Shown one piece after another: positions 9,136-17,895 of a stretch of DNA of 48,683 bases. Every line of letters starts with the position of its first letter. The first letter of the stretch is position 1. A program made the translations under genes and the position numbers. The notes under the pieces are model-generated. The model was not told where the DNA came from, did no database searches, and saw only the letters and a list, made by a program, of their open reading frames with translations. Source of the stretch: Nostoc sp. 'Peltigera membranacea cyanobiont' 210A (GTDB lineage Bacteria; Cyanobacteriota; Cyanobacteriia; Cyanobacteriales; Nostocaceae); contig NZ_NOLJ01000007.1 in the NCBI RefSeq assembly GCF_002246015.1, positions 89,495 to 138,177 of the forward strand. The letters are read 5' to 3'.

Positions 9136-9174
9136 ACCACAAGGTAGGCCCCTAGAGGTATCTGGGCTTGTGGT
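9136..9174 (+). promoter_or_regulatory. hairpin just upstream of dnaE-N
   Basis: Arms ACCACAAG (9136-9143) and CTTGTGGT (9167-9174) are perfect, with a further GGCCC/TGGGC pairing inside. The hairpin ends immediately before the GGAG ribosome-binding site (9176-9179) of dnaE, so it could affect translation initiation. No T-run follows, so it is not a terminator. Function is inferred from position only. Confidence 0.4.
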
Positions 9175-9185
9175 TGGAGATGCTT

Positions 9186-11816
9186 ATGTCCTTTGTGCCT
9201 TTACATATTCACAGTGACTACAGTCTACTTGATGGGGCAAGTCAGCTTCCAGAGTTGGTGGATCGAGCGATCGCACTGGGAATGAAAGCGATCGCCCTTA
9301 CCGATCATGGTGTCATGTATGGAGCTGTTGAACTGATCAAAATCTGCCGTAGTCAAAATATTAAGCCGATTATCGGCAATGAAATGTATATTATTAACGG
9401 CGATATTGAGAAACAAGAACGCCGCCCCAAATATCATCAAGTAGTTTTAGCTAAAAATACCAAAGGTTACAAAAATTTAGTCAAATTAACCACAATTTCT
9501 CACCTCAAAGGTGTTCAAGGTAAAGGAATTTTTTCTCGTCCTTGTATTAATAAAGATTTATTAAAAGAATATCATGAAGGCTTGATTGTCACTAGCGCTT
9601 GTTTGGGTGGAGAAGTCCCCCAAGCGATTCTTAGTAATAGACCAGATGCCGCCCGAAAAGTTGCTCAGTGGTATAAAGAGGTATTTGGTGATGATTATTA
9701 TCTAGAAATTCAAGACCACGGCTCCCAAGAAGACCGAATTGTGAATGTTGAAATTGTCAAGATTGCGCGGGAACTAGGGATTAAAATTATTGCTACGAAT
9801 GATTCACATTTTATTTCTTGTTTCGACGTTGAAGCCCACGACGCTTTGCTATGTATCCAAACTGGCAAGTTAATTATTGAAGATAAGCGGATGCGTTATA
9901 GCGGCACAGAATATCTCAAGTCTGGCGAGGAGATGCAGCAGCTATTTCGCGACCATTTGCCGGATGATGTGATTGTAGAAGCGATCGCTACTACCGAAGA
10001 AGTGGCCGATAAAGTCGAGCCTTACCATATTATGGGTGAGCCTCAGATTCCTACACCTCCCATTCCCTCTGGTCATACTGCTGACACTTACGCCGAAGAT
10101 GTTGCATGGAGCGGACTTTTAGAACGGTTAAATCGCAAATCTCGTCAGGAAGTCGATTCCGTCTATAAAGAAAGATTGGAATACGAACTAAAAATGATTC
10201 AGCAGATGGGTTTTTCCAAATACTTTTTAGTTGTATGGGACTACATAAAATTTGCTAGAGATAATAATATTCCAGTGGGGCCAGGACGGGGTTCGGCGGC
10301 TGGTTCATTAGTTGCTTATGCAATGCGAATTACTAATATTGATCCTGTGCATCATGGGTTACTATTCGAGCGTTTTTTGAACCCAGAACGTAAATCAATG
10401 CCTGATATTGATACGGATTTCTGTATTGAACAACGGGATAAAGTGATTGAATATGTCACTGAGAAATATGGTGCAGATAGAGTTGCTCAAATTATTACTT
10501 TTAACCGTCTAACTTCTAAAGCGGTTTTGAAAGATGTCGCCAGAGTGTTGAATATTCCCTATGGGGAAGCTGACAAAATGGCGAAAATGATTCCTGTGGT
10601 GCGGGGAAAACCAACGAAACTCAAGGTGATGGTTTCCGATAAAACTCCAGAACCAGAGTTTAAAGAGAAATATGATAAAGAACCCCATGTTCGCCATTGG
10701 CTTGATATGGCGATGCGAATTGAAGGAACTAACAAAACTTTTGGTGTTCATGCAGCAGGTGTGGTAATTTCAGACGAACCACTTGATCAAATTGTGCCGT
10801 TACAAAAAAATAATGACGGTTCTGTAATTACCCAATATTTCATGGAAGACCTGGAATCAATGGGTTTGTTGAAAATGGATTTTCTGGGTTTACGGAACCT
10901 GACACTGATTCAAAAAACTGTAGATTTGATTCAAGAAACCAGAGGATATCGGGTTGATCCCGATGAAATTCCCCGCCAGGAAAGAAAAGCCCAAAGGATA
11001 TTAGCTAAAGGTGAACATAGCAGTCTACCAAAAGATGTACAGAAAACTTATGAGTTATTAGAAGCAGGTGAGTTAGAAGGGATATTTCAATTAGAATCTT
11101 CTGGGATGCGTCAGATCGTGCGAGATTTGAAGCCTTCTAATATAGAAGATATTTCTTCTATTTTGGCACTTTATCGACCCGGCCCATTAGATGCGGGACT
11201 AATTCCTAAATTTATCAACCGCAAACATGGTCGAGAAAAGATTGATTATCAACACCAAATTCTCGAACCAATATTAGACGAAACCTATGGAATTATGGTC
11301 TATCAAGAGCAAATCATGAAAATTGCTCAGGATATGGCTGGATATACATTAGGACAAGCTGACTTGCTGCGTCGGGCGATGGGTAAAAAGAAAGTTTCTG
11401 AGATGCAAAAGCAGCGAGAAAAATTCGTTGATGGCGCAGCGAAAAATGGCGTTCAGAAAAAAGTTGCGGATGAATTATTTGAGCAAATGTTAAAGTTTGC
11501 TGAATATTGTTTAAGCTATGACACAGAAATATTGACAGTAGAATATGGATTAATGCCGATTGGAGAAATTGTCGAAAAAGGCATTGAATGCAGTGTATAC
11601 AGCGTTGATAACAATGGAAATATTTACACGCAACCTGTAGCACAGTGGCACGATCGCGGACAACAAGAGGTATTTGAGTATTGTTTGGAAGATGGTTCAA
11701 TAATTCGAGCAACAAAAGATCATAAATTTATGACTGTTGATGGTCAAATGTTGCCAATTGATGAAATATTTGAACGGGAATTAGATTTGATGCGGGTAGA
11801 TGGTTTGCCGGAATGA
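9186..11816 (+). CDS. dnaE: DNA polymerase III alpha subunit, N-terminal half, ending in split intein DnaE-N
   Basis: 876 residues from the ATG at 9186, preceded by GGAG at 9176-9179; ATG 9180 or TTG 9168 would add residues not usual for the family (normal start MSFV-LHIHSDYSLLDGAS). An N-terminal PHP domain (HIHSDYS, LTDHG) is followed by the C-family polymerase palm with GRGSAAGS and the catalytic aspartates D407 and D409 in PDIDTDF. The extein ends at residue 774 (FAEY) and is followed by Cys775, the first residue of a 102-residue intein N-fragment (CLSYDTEILTVE... to DGLPE), nearly identical in pattern to the Nostoc punctiforme DnaE-N intein. The remaining polymerase is encoded elsewhere with intein-C and is joined by protein trans-splicing. 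The replicative role is essential. A miniature element lies directly after the stop. Confidence 0.96.
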   Translation: MSFVPLHIHSDYSLLDGASQLPELVDRAIALGMKAIALTDHGVMYGAVELIKICRSQNIKPIIGNEMYIINGDIEKQERRPKYHQVVLAKNTKGYKNLVKLTTISHLKGVQGKGIFSRPCINKDLLKEYHEGLIVTSACLGGEVPQAILSNRPDAARKVAQWYKEVFGDDYYLEIQDHGSQEDRIVNVEIVKIARELGIKIIATNDSHFISCFDVEAHDALLCIQTGKLIIEDKRMRYSGTEYLKSGEEMQQLFRDHLPDDVIVEAIATTEEVADKVEPYHIMGEPQIPTPPIPSGHTADTYAEDVAWSGLLERLNRKSRQEVDSVYKERLEYELKMIQQMGFSKYFLVVWDYIKFARDNNIPVGPGRGSAAGSLVAYAMRITNIDPVHHGLLFERFLNPERKSMPDIDTDFCIEQRDKVIEYVTEKYGADRVAQIITFNRLTSKAVLKDVARVLNIPYGEADKMAKMIPVVRGKPTKLKVMVSDKTPEPEFKEKYDKEPHVRHWLDMAMRIEGTNKTFGVHAAGVVISDEPLDQIVPLQKNNDGSVITQYFMEDLESMGLLKMDFLGLRNLTLIQKTVDLIQETRGYRVDPDEIPRQERKAQRILAKGEHSSLPKDVQKTYELLEAGELEGIFQLESSGMRQIVRDLKPSNIEDISSILALYRPGPLDAGLIPKFINRKHGREKIDYQHQILEPILDETYGIMVYQEQIMKIAQDMAGYTLGQADLLRRAMGKKKVSEMQKQREKFVDGAAKNGVQKKVADELFEQMLKFAEYCLSYDTEILTVEYGLMPIGEIVEKGIECSVYSVDNNGNIYTQPVAQWHDRGQQEVFEYCLEDGSIIRATKDHKFMTVDGQMLPIDEIFERELDLMRVDGLPE
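11508..11813 (+). other. split intein N-fragment (DnaE-N intein)
   Basis: 102 codons from the nucleophilic Cys to the natural stop of dnaE. Splicing blocks are visible: block A (CLSYDTEIL), and block B with T and H in IRATKDHKF. The homing-endonuclease region is absent, as in all split DnaE inteins. The protein splices with a separately encoded Int-C/DnaE-C that is not in this window. Confidence 0.95.
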
Positions 11817-11819
11817 GGG

Positions 11820-11952
11820 CAATACGGTTCGGTTGATGACGATTCTAGATCGCTAAAGATGGGATAAATCATCATAAAGACGCGATAAATCGCCGTCTCT
11901 ACAAAAGACTGATTATTGTAGAGACGGCGATTCATCGCGTCTCTTGCCTTAA
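11820..11952. mobile_element. miniature element (MITE-like), copy 1, between dnaE and rqcH
   Basis: About 133 bp that aligns along most of its length with the reverse complement of 34026-34150. Shared blocks are CAATACGGTTCGGTT at the left, ATTCTAGATC in the middle, and a long block ending GTCTCTTGCCTTAA at the right. It contains a strong hairpin with 26-bp near-perfect arms (11879-11904 and 11916-11941). It starts 3 bases after the dnaE stop and reaches into the 3' end of rqcH, whose stop codon it contains. As a hairpin between convergent genes it may also stop transcription from both sides. Confidence 0.7.
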
Positions 11953-13662
11953 TTGCGGTTTTCCCCAAAGTATAGTTTCCTGCTTGTAAATGGCAATTCC
12001 CGGTTTTGCGCCTTTGGGTTTGTAGACGTGTTTTGGCTGAGTGTAAACTACTGGCACTTGCTCACTCTGACGGGCGCGACTGTAGTATGCCGCAAGATTA
12101 GCTACAAATTGCAAATCAGCTTCTTCTGCAACAGCACCCGGTTCTAGACGTAGTAACACATGACTTCCTGGAATTTCTTGAGCGTGGAACCAGATGTCAT
12201 AATCCCCAGCTACACGAAAGGTTAATTGGTCATTCTGGCGATTGTTACGACCGATTAATACTTCAAAGCCGCTGGGGGTAAGGTAACGATGAAAATTGGT
12301 GCTGGGAGGTTCGTTTGCACTGCGGCTGCGGTATTCTGGATCTTCCAGATACTTTTGCCCAATCAACTCTTCGCGGATTTCTTCTAAAGCTCGTAAATCT
12401 TCTGCTGTTTGGTAGGTGTCTATCTGAGCGATCGCAGCTTCTACTTGTTCTAAATACTCAATTTCTGTCCGCACTTCCAATAGTAGCGGTTCCACGGCAG
12501 CACGAGCGCGTTTCAGCTTTTGGTGCTGTTTGTAAAGACTTTGGGCATTTTGGACAGCATTTTTATCTGGTTGGAGAGCGATCGCAACTGGCAAATTTGT
12601 CTCAAAATCAGCAAGGATAATTTCTTTCATCCCTGGTTCCCAGTTTTGCAAATGAGCCATCAATAAATCAGCTTTTTGCCGATACTCATCGGCTCGATCT
12701 GATTGTTGTAAGCGCGTCTGAAAGGTTTGAGCTTTATTGCGTAATTTCGTCAGAATATTATTCAATTTCTGACTCAACTGATGGCGTAATTGGGAAAATA
12801 ACTGTTGATCAATTTGGTTACTGTAATAGCGGTTAAGTAACTCCTGGATATTTTTGACCTTTTCAGCTGCACCCCAACCCATTACGGTGTAACCATCTTT
12901 TGTCCAAGCGGGTTGAAATTCTTTGGAATCTAGGGCTTGCAGCCATTGTTGCCAACGCTCAAACAGCCGTCGCCAGTCGTCGGGGTTGAGAGTATCGGTG
13001 GATGTTTCTGGTGCAATATTTGCTTCTAGCAGCATTAACTCCAGTAGTGCTGCACTCAAACCACTATAACTCTTGAGCAATTGCCGCTTGATTGCTCCTG
13101 GTACTAAACTTACCCGTTCTTGCCAACGTTCTTGAGATTCGCTCAAACTGGGGACAGTTCCAGTCAGTTTCGGTGGTGTTTCATAAGGCTGTCCGGTTTG
13201 GATGGGACGGACACTCGATTGTTGCTGACTGACTTGATGGGCGGCGGTGATAATTATATTGTTAGCGTCGGTGAGAATGACGTTGCTATACTTGCCCATG
13301 ATTTCTGCATAGACATGATATAGGGCGCTTTCTCCAGGACGACGGGCAAATTGCAAATCAATCACACGCTCCCAAGGAGCGATCGCTTCAATCGCCACCA
13401 GTGCTAAACCACCCAATTGGTGTATCAGTTGTTGGCTAAAGGTAAAGGTATCAGGCGATCGCGGTGGCGGATCGCCAATACAAATATGTGCAGCTTGGGG
13501 ATGCCAAGAAATCTGTAGCCAATCTCGCTGTTCTAGGGTGCGTAATGCCATCGCAATCGTGTAGCGATCGCGCTGGTAAACCTGTTCTAAGCGTGATGGT
13601 AGCCAGTTAGCGCGGATTTCGCTACAAGCAGCTGTGAGAGTGGTAAAGTCAACTGGTTGCAA
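11932..13662 (-). CDS. rqcH: NFACT family protein, RqcH/Rqc2 homologue
   Basis: 576 residues. An NFACT-N domain (about 1-270, beginning MQPVDFTTLTAACSEI) is followed by a long helical coiled-coil section (about 270-430) and a C-terminal NFACT-R domain (about 455-565; GFEVLIGRNNRQND, DIWFHAQEIPGSHVLL). Bacterial RqcH binds stalled 50S-peptidyl-tRNA complexes and directs addition of C-terminal alanine tails; older annotations call the family fibronectin/fibrinogen-binding. It is probably cytosolic. The last six residues (LRQETR) and the stop are encoded inside the miniature element at 11820-11952, so the natural C-terminus may have been replaced. Convergent with dnaE. Confidence 0.9.
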   Translation of the reverse strand: MQPVDFTTLTAACSEIRANWLPSRLEQVYQRDRYTIAMALRTLEQRDWLQISWHPQAAHICIGDPPPRSPDTFTFSQQLIHQLGGLALVAIEAIAPWERVIDLQFARRPGESALYHVYAEIMGKYSNVILTDANNIIITAAHQVSQQQSSVRPIQTGQPYETPPKLTGTVPSLSESQERWQERVSLVPGAIKRQLLKSYSGLSAALLELMLLEANIAPETSTDTLNPDDWRRLFERWQQWLQALDSKEFQPAWTKDGYTVMGWGAAEKVKNIQELLNRYYSNQIDQQLFSQLRHQLSQKLNNILTKLRNKAQTFQTRLQQSDRADEYRQKADLLMAHLQNWEPGMKEIILADFETNLPVAIALQPDKNAVQNAQSLYKQHQKLKRARAAVEPLLLEVRTEIEYLEQVEAAIAQIDTYQTAEDLRALEEIREELIGQKYLEDPEYRSRSANEPPSTNFHRYLTPSGFEVLIGRNNRQNDQLTFRVAGDYDIWFHAQEIPGSHVLLRLEPGAVAEEADLQFVANLAAYYSRARQSEQVPVVYTQPKHVYKPKGAKPGIAIYKQETILWGKPQLRQETR

Positions 13663-13998
13663 AGCGATTAGTTGTTAACATTCAAATGGTAGCGATCGCT
13701 ATGATTTTATCTTCGTTTAGTCAAAGCATAGCAGACCTCAACTATCATAGCGGTTACTTGGTTTAGTGATAGCTAACGCAAAAATCTATTATTCAGATAG
13801 ACTCTCAGCACAGTTTTGTAAGTCAAAGCAATATAAATAGGCTAAATAATTTCCGCTAATTAAACTAATAACGGAAATCACTCAGCCTAGAGAAATATTT
13901 AGAATAAATAATTGAGTAATGGTGAGTGACGACTAGGAAAATAAAATTATTGCTTACTTCCGAGTTACCCATTCACCATTATCTGTTACGCAAAAGAA
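13663..13998. other. intergenic region upstream of rqcH
   Basis: AT-rich spacer between two minus-strand genes. It holds one HIP1-type GCGATCGC and, at about 13918-13981, an imperfect inverted repeat (TAATGGTGA near 13918 against TCACCATTA near 13981) that lies just after the end of the glycosyltransferase gene and could act as its terminator. No other gene or RNA was seen. Confidence 0.4.
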
Positions 13999-15372
13999 TT
14001 ATTTAGTAACCAAAACTGGCAGTTTTGTTGTTGACTGCACTAATTCGACTGTTGACTCCACTAGTTCTTTTGCTGTTGACTGCACTAGTTCGGCTGTTGA
14101 CTCCATTAGTTCTTTTGCTGTTGACGCTGCTGGTTGTGGCTGCGACAGTTGGGTGTAAAGTTCACTCAGTTGATGTGCTACACCATCCCAGCTAAACTTA
14201 GTTTCGACGCGCTTTCTACCAGCTTTACCCAATTCATCTCGCCATTCGGGATTTAAGAGAATTCGGTCAATAGCAGATGCAAAAGCATCTACATCTTGTG
14301 GTGGTGCCAATAAACCAGTTTCTTCATTAACTACAGTAGACTGAAGTCCGCCGACATCACTAGCTACAACTGGTGTGCTACTTGCCATCGCTTCGATCGC
14401 TACTAATCCAAAGGGTTCGTAGTGGCTGGGAACAACGCAAACATCGGCAGCGGCGTAATAAGTTGGTAAAATATCTTGACTCAAACGACCCGCAAAGATG
14501 GTAAAGTCGCTCATCCCCAATTCGTTGACGATTTGCTCAATGCGATCGCGCTCAATGCCGTCACTGTTACCTGGAGTACTACCACCACCAATAATTAGTT
14601 GAAGATTGTTGGAATCGCGTAACCCAGACTCGTTTACTGCCCGCACCAAGGTTTCTATACCTTTGCGTTGGTCAAAACGCCCTACATACAATACGACTTT
14701 GGCTTCTTTGTCAATTCCCAATTCCGCTCTGGCTGCTTCTCGTGCAATCGAACCAAATCGCTGAATATCTGTACCACAGGGAATAATATCGATATTACCT
14801 TTTGTGGAAACCAGCGATCGCATGTGTTCCTGTTCTTGCGGACTGGTCGCTACAATTCGCTCTGCTTTTTCCAACACATCTTTTTCTACTGCTAATCGCT
14901 GACTAGCAATCAGAGGAATATCTTCTATAGTGTTATATTTCACCGCTCCTAATGAGTGGTAGGTGTGAACCTGTTTACTCTTTTGGATTTTATTTAACTC
15001 CATTCCCACCCAACTAGAGAGCCAATAGTTAGTGTGAACTAACTCGTATGTAAAGTCATTTTTTACTTGGAATTTGAGGAAATTATCCACAAATTCTGGC
15101 AGATATTCAAAAATTTCATCTCGCGGCACAAACTCAAGGGGGCCAGCTTTTAAACGAATAGTTCGACAATTCTTACTATGTTTAACAATCGAGTCTTGCT
15201 CCAGACTCACTTTGCGGGTAAACATATCAACTTGCCATCCCAGCTGCGCTAGTGCTTCACCCACGTTGCGCACATAAACATTTTGTCCCCCAGCTTCTTC
15301 TTTCCCTATTTCAATCGCTGGGTCTCCGTGGACAGAAATCAAGGCGATACGTTTTTCGGTGGTAGAGTTCAT
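13999..15372 (-). CDS. GT4-family glycosyltransferase, sucrose-phosphate-synthase-like
   Basis: 457 residues with the GT-B fold. N-terminal motifs are HGDPAIEIGKEEAGGQNVYV, a glycine-rich acceptor loop (GGQN, 28-31). The C-terminal donor domain has YVGRFDQRKGIETL and the E-x7-E signature EPFGLVAIE followed by MASSTPVVASDVGG. The size (about 420 residues of core) fits the single-domain sucrose-phosphate synthases of heterocystous cyanobacteria, which use nucleotide-glucose and fructose-6-phosphate, but other GT4 activities are possible. No phosphatase domain is fused. The last 45 or so residues are an appended tail with a 15-residue tandem repeat (KELxESTxELVQST) rich in Glu, Ser and Thr that looks recent. 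Confidence 0.8.
   Translation of the reverse strand: MNSTTEKRIALISVHGDPAIEIGKEEAGGQNVYVRNVGEALAQLGWQVDMFTRKVSLEQDSIVKHSKNCRTIRLKAGPLEFVPRDEIFEYLPEFVDNFLKFQVKNDFTYELVHTNYWLSSWVGMELNKIQKSKQVHTYHSLGAVKYNTIEDIPLIASQRLAVEKDVLEKAERIVATSPQEQEHMRSLVSTKGNIDIIPCGTDIQRFGSIAREAARAELGIDKEAKVVLYVGRFDQRKGIETLVRAVNESGLRDSNNLQLIIGGGSTPGNSDGIERDRIEQIVNELGMSDFTIFAGRLSQDILPTYYAAADVCVVPSHYEPFGLVAIEAMASSTPVVASDVGGLQSTVVNEETGLLAPPQDVDAFASAIDRILLNPEWRDELGKAGRKRVETKFSWDGVAHQLSELYTQLSQPQPAASTAKELMESTAELVQSTAKELVESTVELVQSTTKLPVLVTK
14030..14119 (-). repeat. 45-bp tandem duplication in the 3' end of the glycosyltransferase gene
   Basis: Two adjacent 45-bp units (14030-14074, 14075-14119) are nearly identical and encode two 15-residue repeats. 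A partial third unit begins at 14120 (GTTGAC). The period of 45 keeps the frame. Confidence 0.85.
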
Positions 15373-16076
15373 AGTTTGTGTGTTGCTGATTTTAACAAAG
15401 TTTTAGGCTGTTCCAAGCATATGTCTAGCACACTTGCCTGAATTGTTTAGGAACTTTGATTAATATTGATTTTAATTTACTATGTCTAATTTTTTTTTAC
15501 ATCCTCTGTCAGAAGTATACTTTTAGATTAAATACAAATATTTAATTTCTTTGGATATAGGAAATTGTTATGTCCGTATCTCATACTTTTGATAGATAAA
15601 AATGAGATTTTTTCATTCATCTCTAGCTTTAATTTCATAAATATGGCAATAGGTATGGCAATTTTAATTTGCTCTCTACCTAGAGACTCAGATCCCTGAC
15701 TTCTGTGAGGATATATCTGGTGAATAGGGGGTTTGACCCCACAGCATATATCAGAGCAGGAAGTCAGAAGACTTGAAAAAGAAGTCAGAATTCAGAATTC
15801 AGGATTCAGAATCAAGACGCGACTCGAAAATACTCGAAAATACTCGCTAACGCTACGCTATCCGCTCTTTCGTTCAAAATACCCAACTGTTAGCGGATAG
15901 CTAAGGTTTAGCCCATTCTGGCTGCTGACTCCTGAATTCTGTTTTGATAAAAATATATTTATCTAGCTTATATTCACTAAAAGAAATCTAAATTCTGTTT
16001 TTACGCAATTCTACTGAATTTGCTTCAAACTAATAAATATAGTCACTACCAATTTTCAAACGGAGAAGATTAATAC
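15373..16076. repeat. 704-bp intergenic region rich in inverted repeats
   Basis: Upstream of the glycosyltransferase. It holds a long imperfect hairpin at about 15696-15767 (outer arms CTGACTTC/GAAGTCAG, middle GATATAT/ATATATC, inner GGGG...CCCC), direct repeats of the TCAGAATTCAGAATTCAGGA type (about 15785-15815) whose inverse TCCTGAATTCTG occurs near 15931, and a 10-bp inverted pair GCTATCCGCT (15857-15866) / AGCGGATAGC (15892-15901). These are typical Nostoc dispersed repeats. No open frame looks coding. Confidence 0.6.
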
Positions 16077-16244
16077 ATGAGTTTGATAGATGGTATATTT
16101 CTGACGATATTAAATACTGTTGCCTGTCTAGCACTGCCTAAGCTGCTATCTGTAATTATGCCTGTCAAAAATCAAAACACTGAGTCTTCAAAGTCTGCTA
16201 TGACATCACAAGATTCTAACTCTGAAATTCCCAGTTTTTCTTAA
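16077..16244 (+). CDS. small predicted membrane protein (55 aa)
   Basis: ATG at 16077 with a GGAG-containing purine stretch about 12 bases upstream. The product has one hydrophobic segment (about residues 3-29, IDGIFLTILNTVACLALPKLL) and a Ser/Asn-rich hydrophilic tail. It is followed by a spacer of 157 bases before the convergent Uma2 gene. I do not recognise a family; the membrane segment and ribosome-binding site are the only support. Confidence 0.4.
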   Translation: MSLIDGIFLTILNTVACLALPKLLSVIMPVKNQNTESSKSAMTSQDSNSEIPSFS

Positions 16245-16401
16245 TGTAAACTGATGATCTAATAGATATCGCCTTGATGAGGAGAAAACTTAGTTATTGG
16301 TGCAAGGCGATATCTGAACAATAAATTATACACATTTTGTTTTGGGAAAAGAATGAGAGTTAATCCGCTACTTGAGATTTTTTTTCCATTCAACCTAAAA
16401 T

Positions 16402-16974
16402 TTATACAGGAAAAAGCTGGTCTACAATACAGCTAAAACCAGGCAATAGCCCAGAAATGAGATTATCACTACTAAATAAAGTTGCTACCAAGTTAAGTTG
16501 ACTTTGTTCGCGCCGATAGACCTCTAGTTTACGCGATCGCCAATCAGCAATCCAATATTCTTTTACTCCTCTAGAAGAATAAAGTTTAAGTTTAGCTTCC
16601 TTATCTCGTCTTAAGTCTTCGTTGCTAGCAGACAAAACTTCAACTACTAAATCTGGTGCGCCAGTTAAATGTCCCGCTTCATCCAATGTTAGCGCCAAGG
16701 TTTCTTTAGTAGCCCAAACTACATCAGGAATTACATTATCTGATTCTGAAAACAAAACACCAGGGTTGATTACAGCTTCTCCTAAACTAGTAGACTCCGA
16801 CCAAATGTTAAGTTGTCCGAAAATTCGCCCACAAGTTTGCTGATGTTTAAAGTGAGGTGTCCTACTCATGAATAATTCTCCATCAACTATCTCGTAGCGC
16901 GTCCCTTCATTTTCTGCGAAGAGTTCCACGTCCTGAGTTGTCCAGCGTACTCCTGTCTTAAGCATCTCACTCAT
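16402..16974 (-). CDS. Uma2 family protein (DUF820, PD-(D/E)XK nuclease fold)
   Basis: 190 residues, typical length. Motifs of the family: RYEIVDGELFM near the N-terminus, PDVVW (D84), APDLVVEVLS (D108, E112) and the conserved KLKLYSSRGVKEYWIADW with K129-region lysine. The fold is that of PD-(D/E)XK endonucleases; cyanobacteria carry dozens of copies, and their biological role is not settled. The catalytic set appears intact. It is a single gene with no operon partner. Confidence 0.9.
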   Translation of the reverse strand: MSEMLKTGVRWTTQDVELFAENEGTRYEIVDGELFMSRTPHFKHQQTCGRIFGQLNIWSESTSLGEAVINPGVLFSESDNVIPDVVWATKETLALTLDEAGHLTGAPDLVVEVLSASNEDLRRDKEAKLKLYSSRGVKEYWIADWRSRKLEVYRREQSQLNLVATLFSSDNLISGLLPGFSCIVDQLFPV

Positions 16975-17137
16975 CAGCCAACTCCTTTAATCTTGCTTTT
17001 GTATTTTAATCATAAAAGGATGTTTGAAAATTCACAGAGTATACTCAACAGGCCTATCTTTTTTCTAGACATAAACCGCCCATAAAAGCTTAGACATCCA
17101 TATATTTGAGATTAGAAAAAAACTTGGAGGTTAAATC

Positions 17138-17662
17138 ATGCCTTGGGAAATAACTGCTGAGGAGTTGCTGGCTCGGTATGCTGATGGAGAGCGAAACTTT
17201 GCTGGGATTGAGTTGATTCAATCGAAGGGTGTTCCCCTCGATAGTTCGATTGACCTCGAAGGTGCTATTTTGAGAGATATCAACTTGCGCGGAGCCTATT
17301 TGAGACAAGCCGATTTGTGTAGAGCCGATTTGTGTAGAGCCGATTTGTTTGGTGTTTCCTTGGAAGGCGCTTGGTTGAAACGTGCTATTGTCAGGGATGC
17401 TAATTTATATTCCGCCAACTTGTCTTGGTGCGACTTGACTGAAGCCGATTTGAGAGCAACCAACTTGGCTCAGATGAATGCTAGTAGTGCTGTCTTCTGT
17501 GGAGCCAACATCAGTGGTTTCGAGTTCGCTATTCTGATTAAAACTAACTTCAGAGATGCTTATATCGCTCCAAACATTATTTGGAGTTATGGTAATTTTG
17601 TTTACGATACTACTATGCCCGATGGTACTATCAAAAGCGGCCCATTTTTCGGAGAATTTTAG
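17138..17662 (+). CDS. pentapeptide repeat protein
   Basis: 174 residues. A short N-terminal segment (MPWEITAEELLARYADGE, often seen ahead of pentapeptide repeats in cyanobacteria) leads to about 16 A(D/N)LXX-type repeats from residue 38 to 140 that would form a right-handed quadrilateral helix. A strong GGAGG lies 7 bases before the ATG. Two adjacent identical 15-bp units (17319-17333, 17334-17348) encode a repeated ADLCR, showing recent repeat growth. Function unknown; no cleft or catalytic residues visible. Probably cytosolic. Confidence 0.9.
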   Translation: MPWEITAEELLARYADGERNFAGIELIQSKGVPLDSSIDLEGAILRDINLRGAYLRQADLCRADLCRADLFGVSLEGAWLKRAIVRDANLYSANLSWCDLTEADLRATNLAQMNASSAVFCGANISGFEFAILIKTNFRDAYIAPNIIWSYGNFVYDTTMPDGTIKSGPFFGEF

Positions 17663-17744
17663 TTCATCTCTAATTGCAGCCATGAGGGGTGCATTCGGAA
17701 CAAGGTAAGAGGATATTCGTCAAGTCTCAATTCATACTAGCCCT

Positions 17745-17862
17745 GGCGATTAGAAATCGCGGCTATACAGACAAAACCCACCTCCGTGGGTTTGAAGCCC
17801 TTGATTTTATCTTAGTCCACGGAGGTGGACTTTGCTTGTGTAGCCGCGAATTCTATTCGCCC
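17745..17862. repeat. long imperfect palindrome, Nostoc-type dispersed repeat
   Basis: About 118 bp reads almost the same on both strands: outer arms GGCGATTAGAAATCGCGGCTA and TAGCCGCGAATTCTATTCGCC differ at two positions, and inner CCCACCTCCGTGGG/CCACGGAGGTGG parts also pair. It lies between the pentapeptide gene and the end of recQ and may act as a transcription stop for both. Confidence 0.75.
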
Positions 17863-17895
17863 TATACTTTGAAAACATCCTCTAAAATTTAATTT

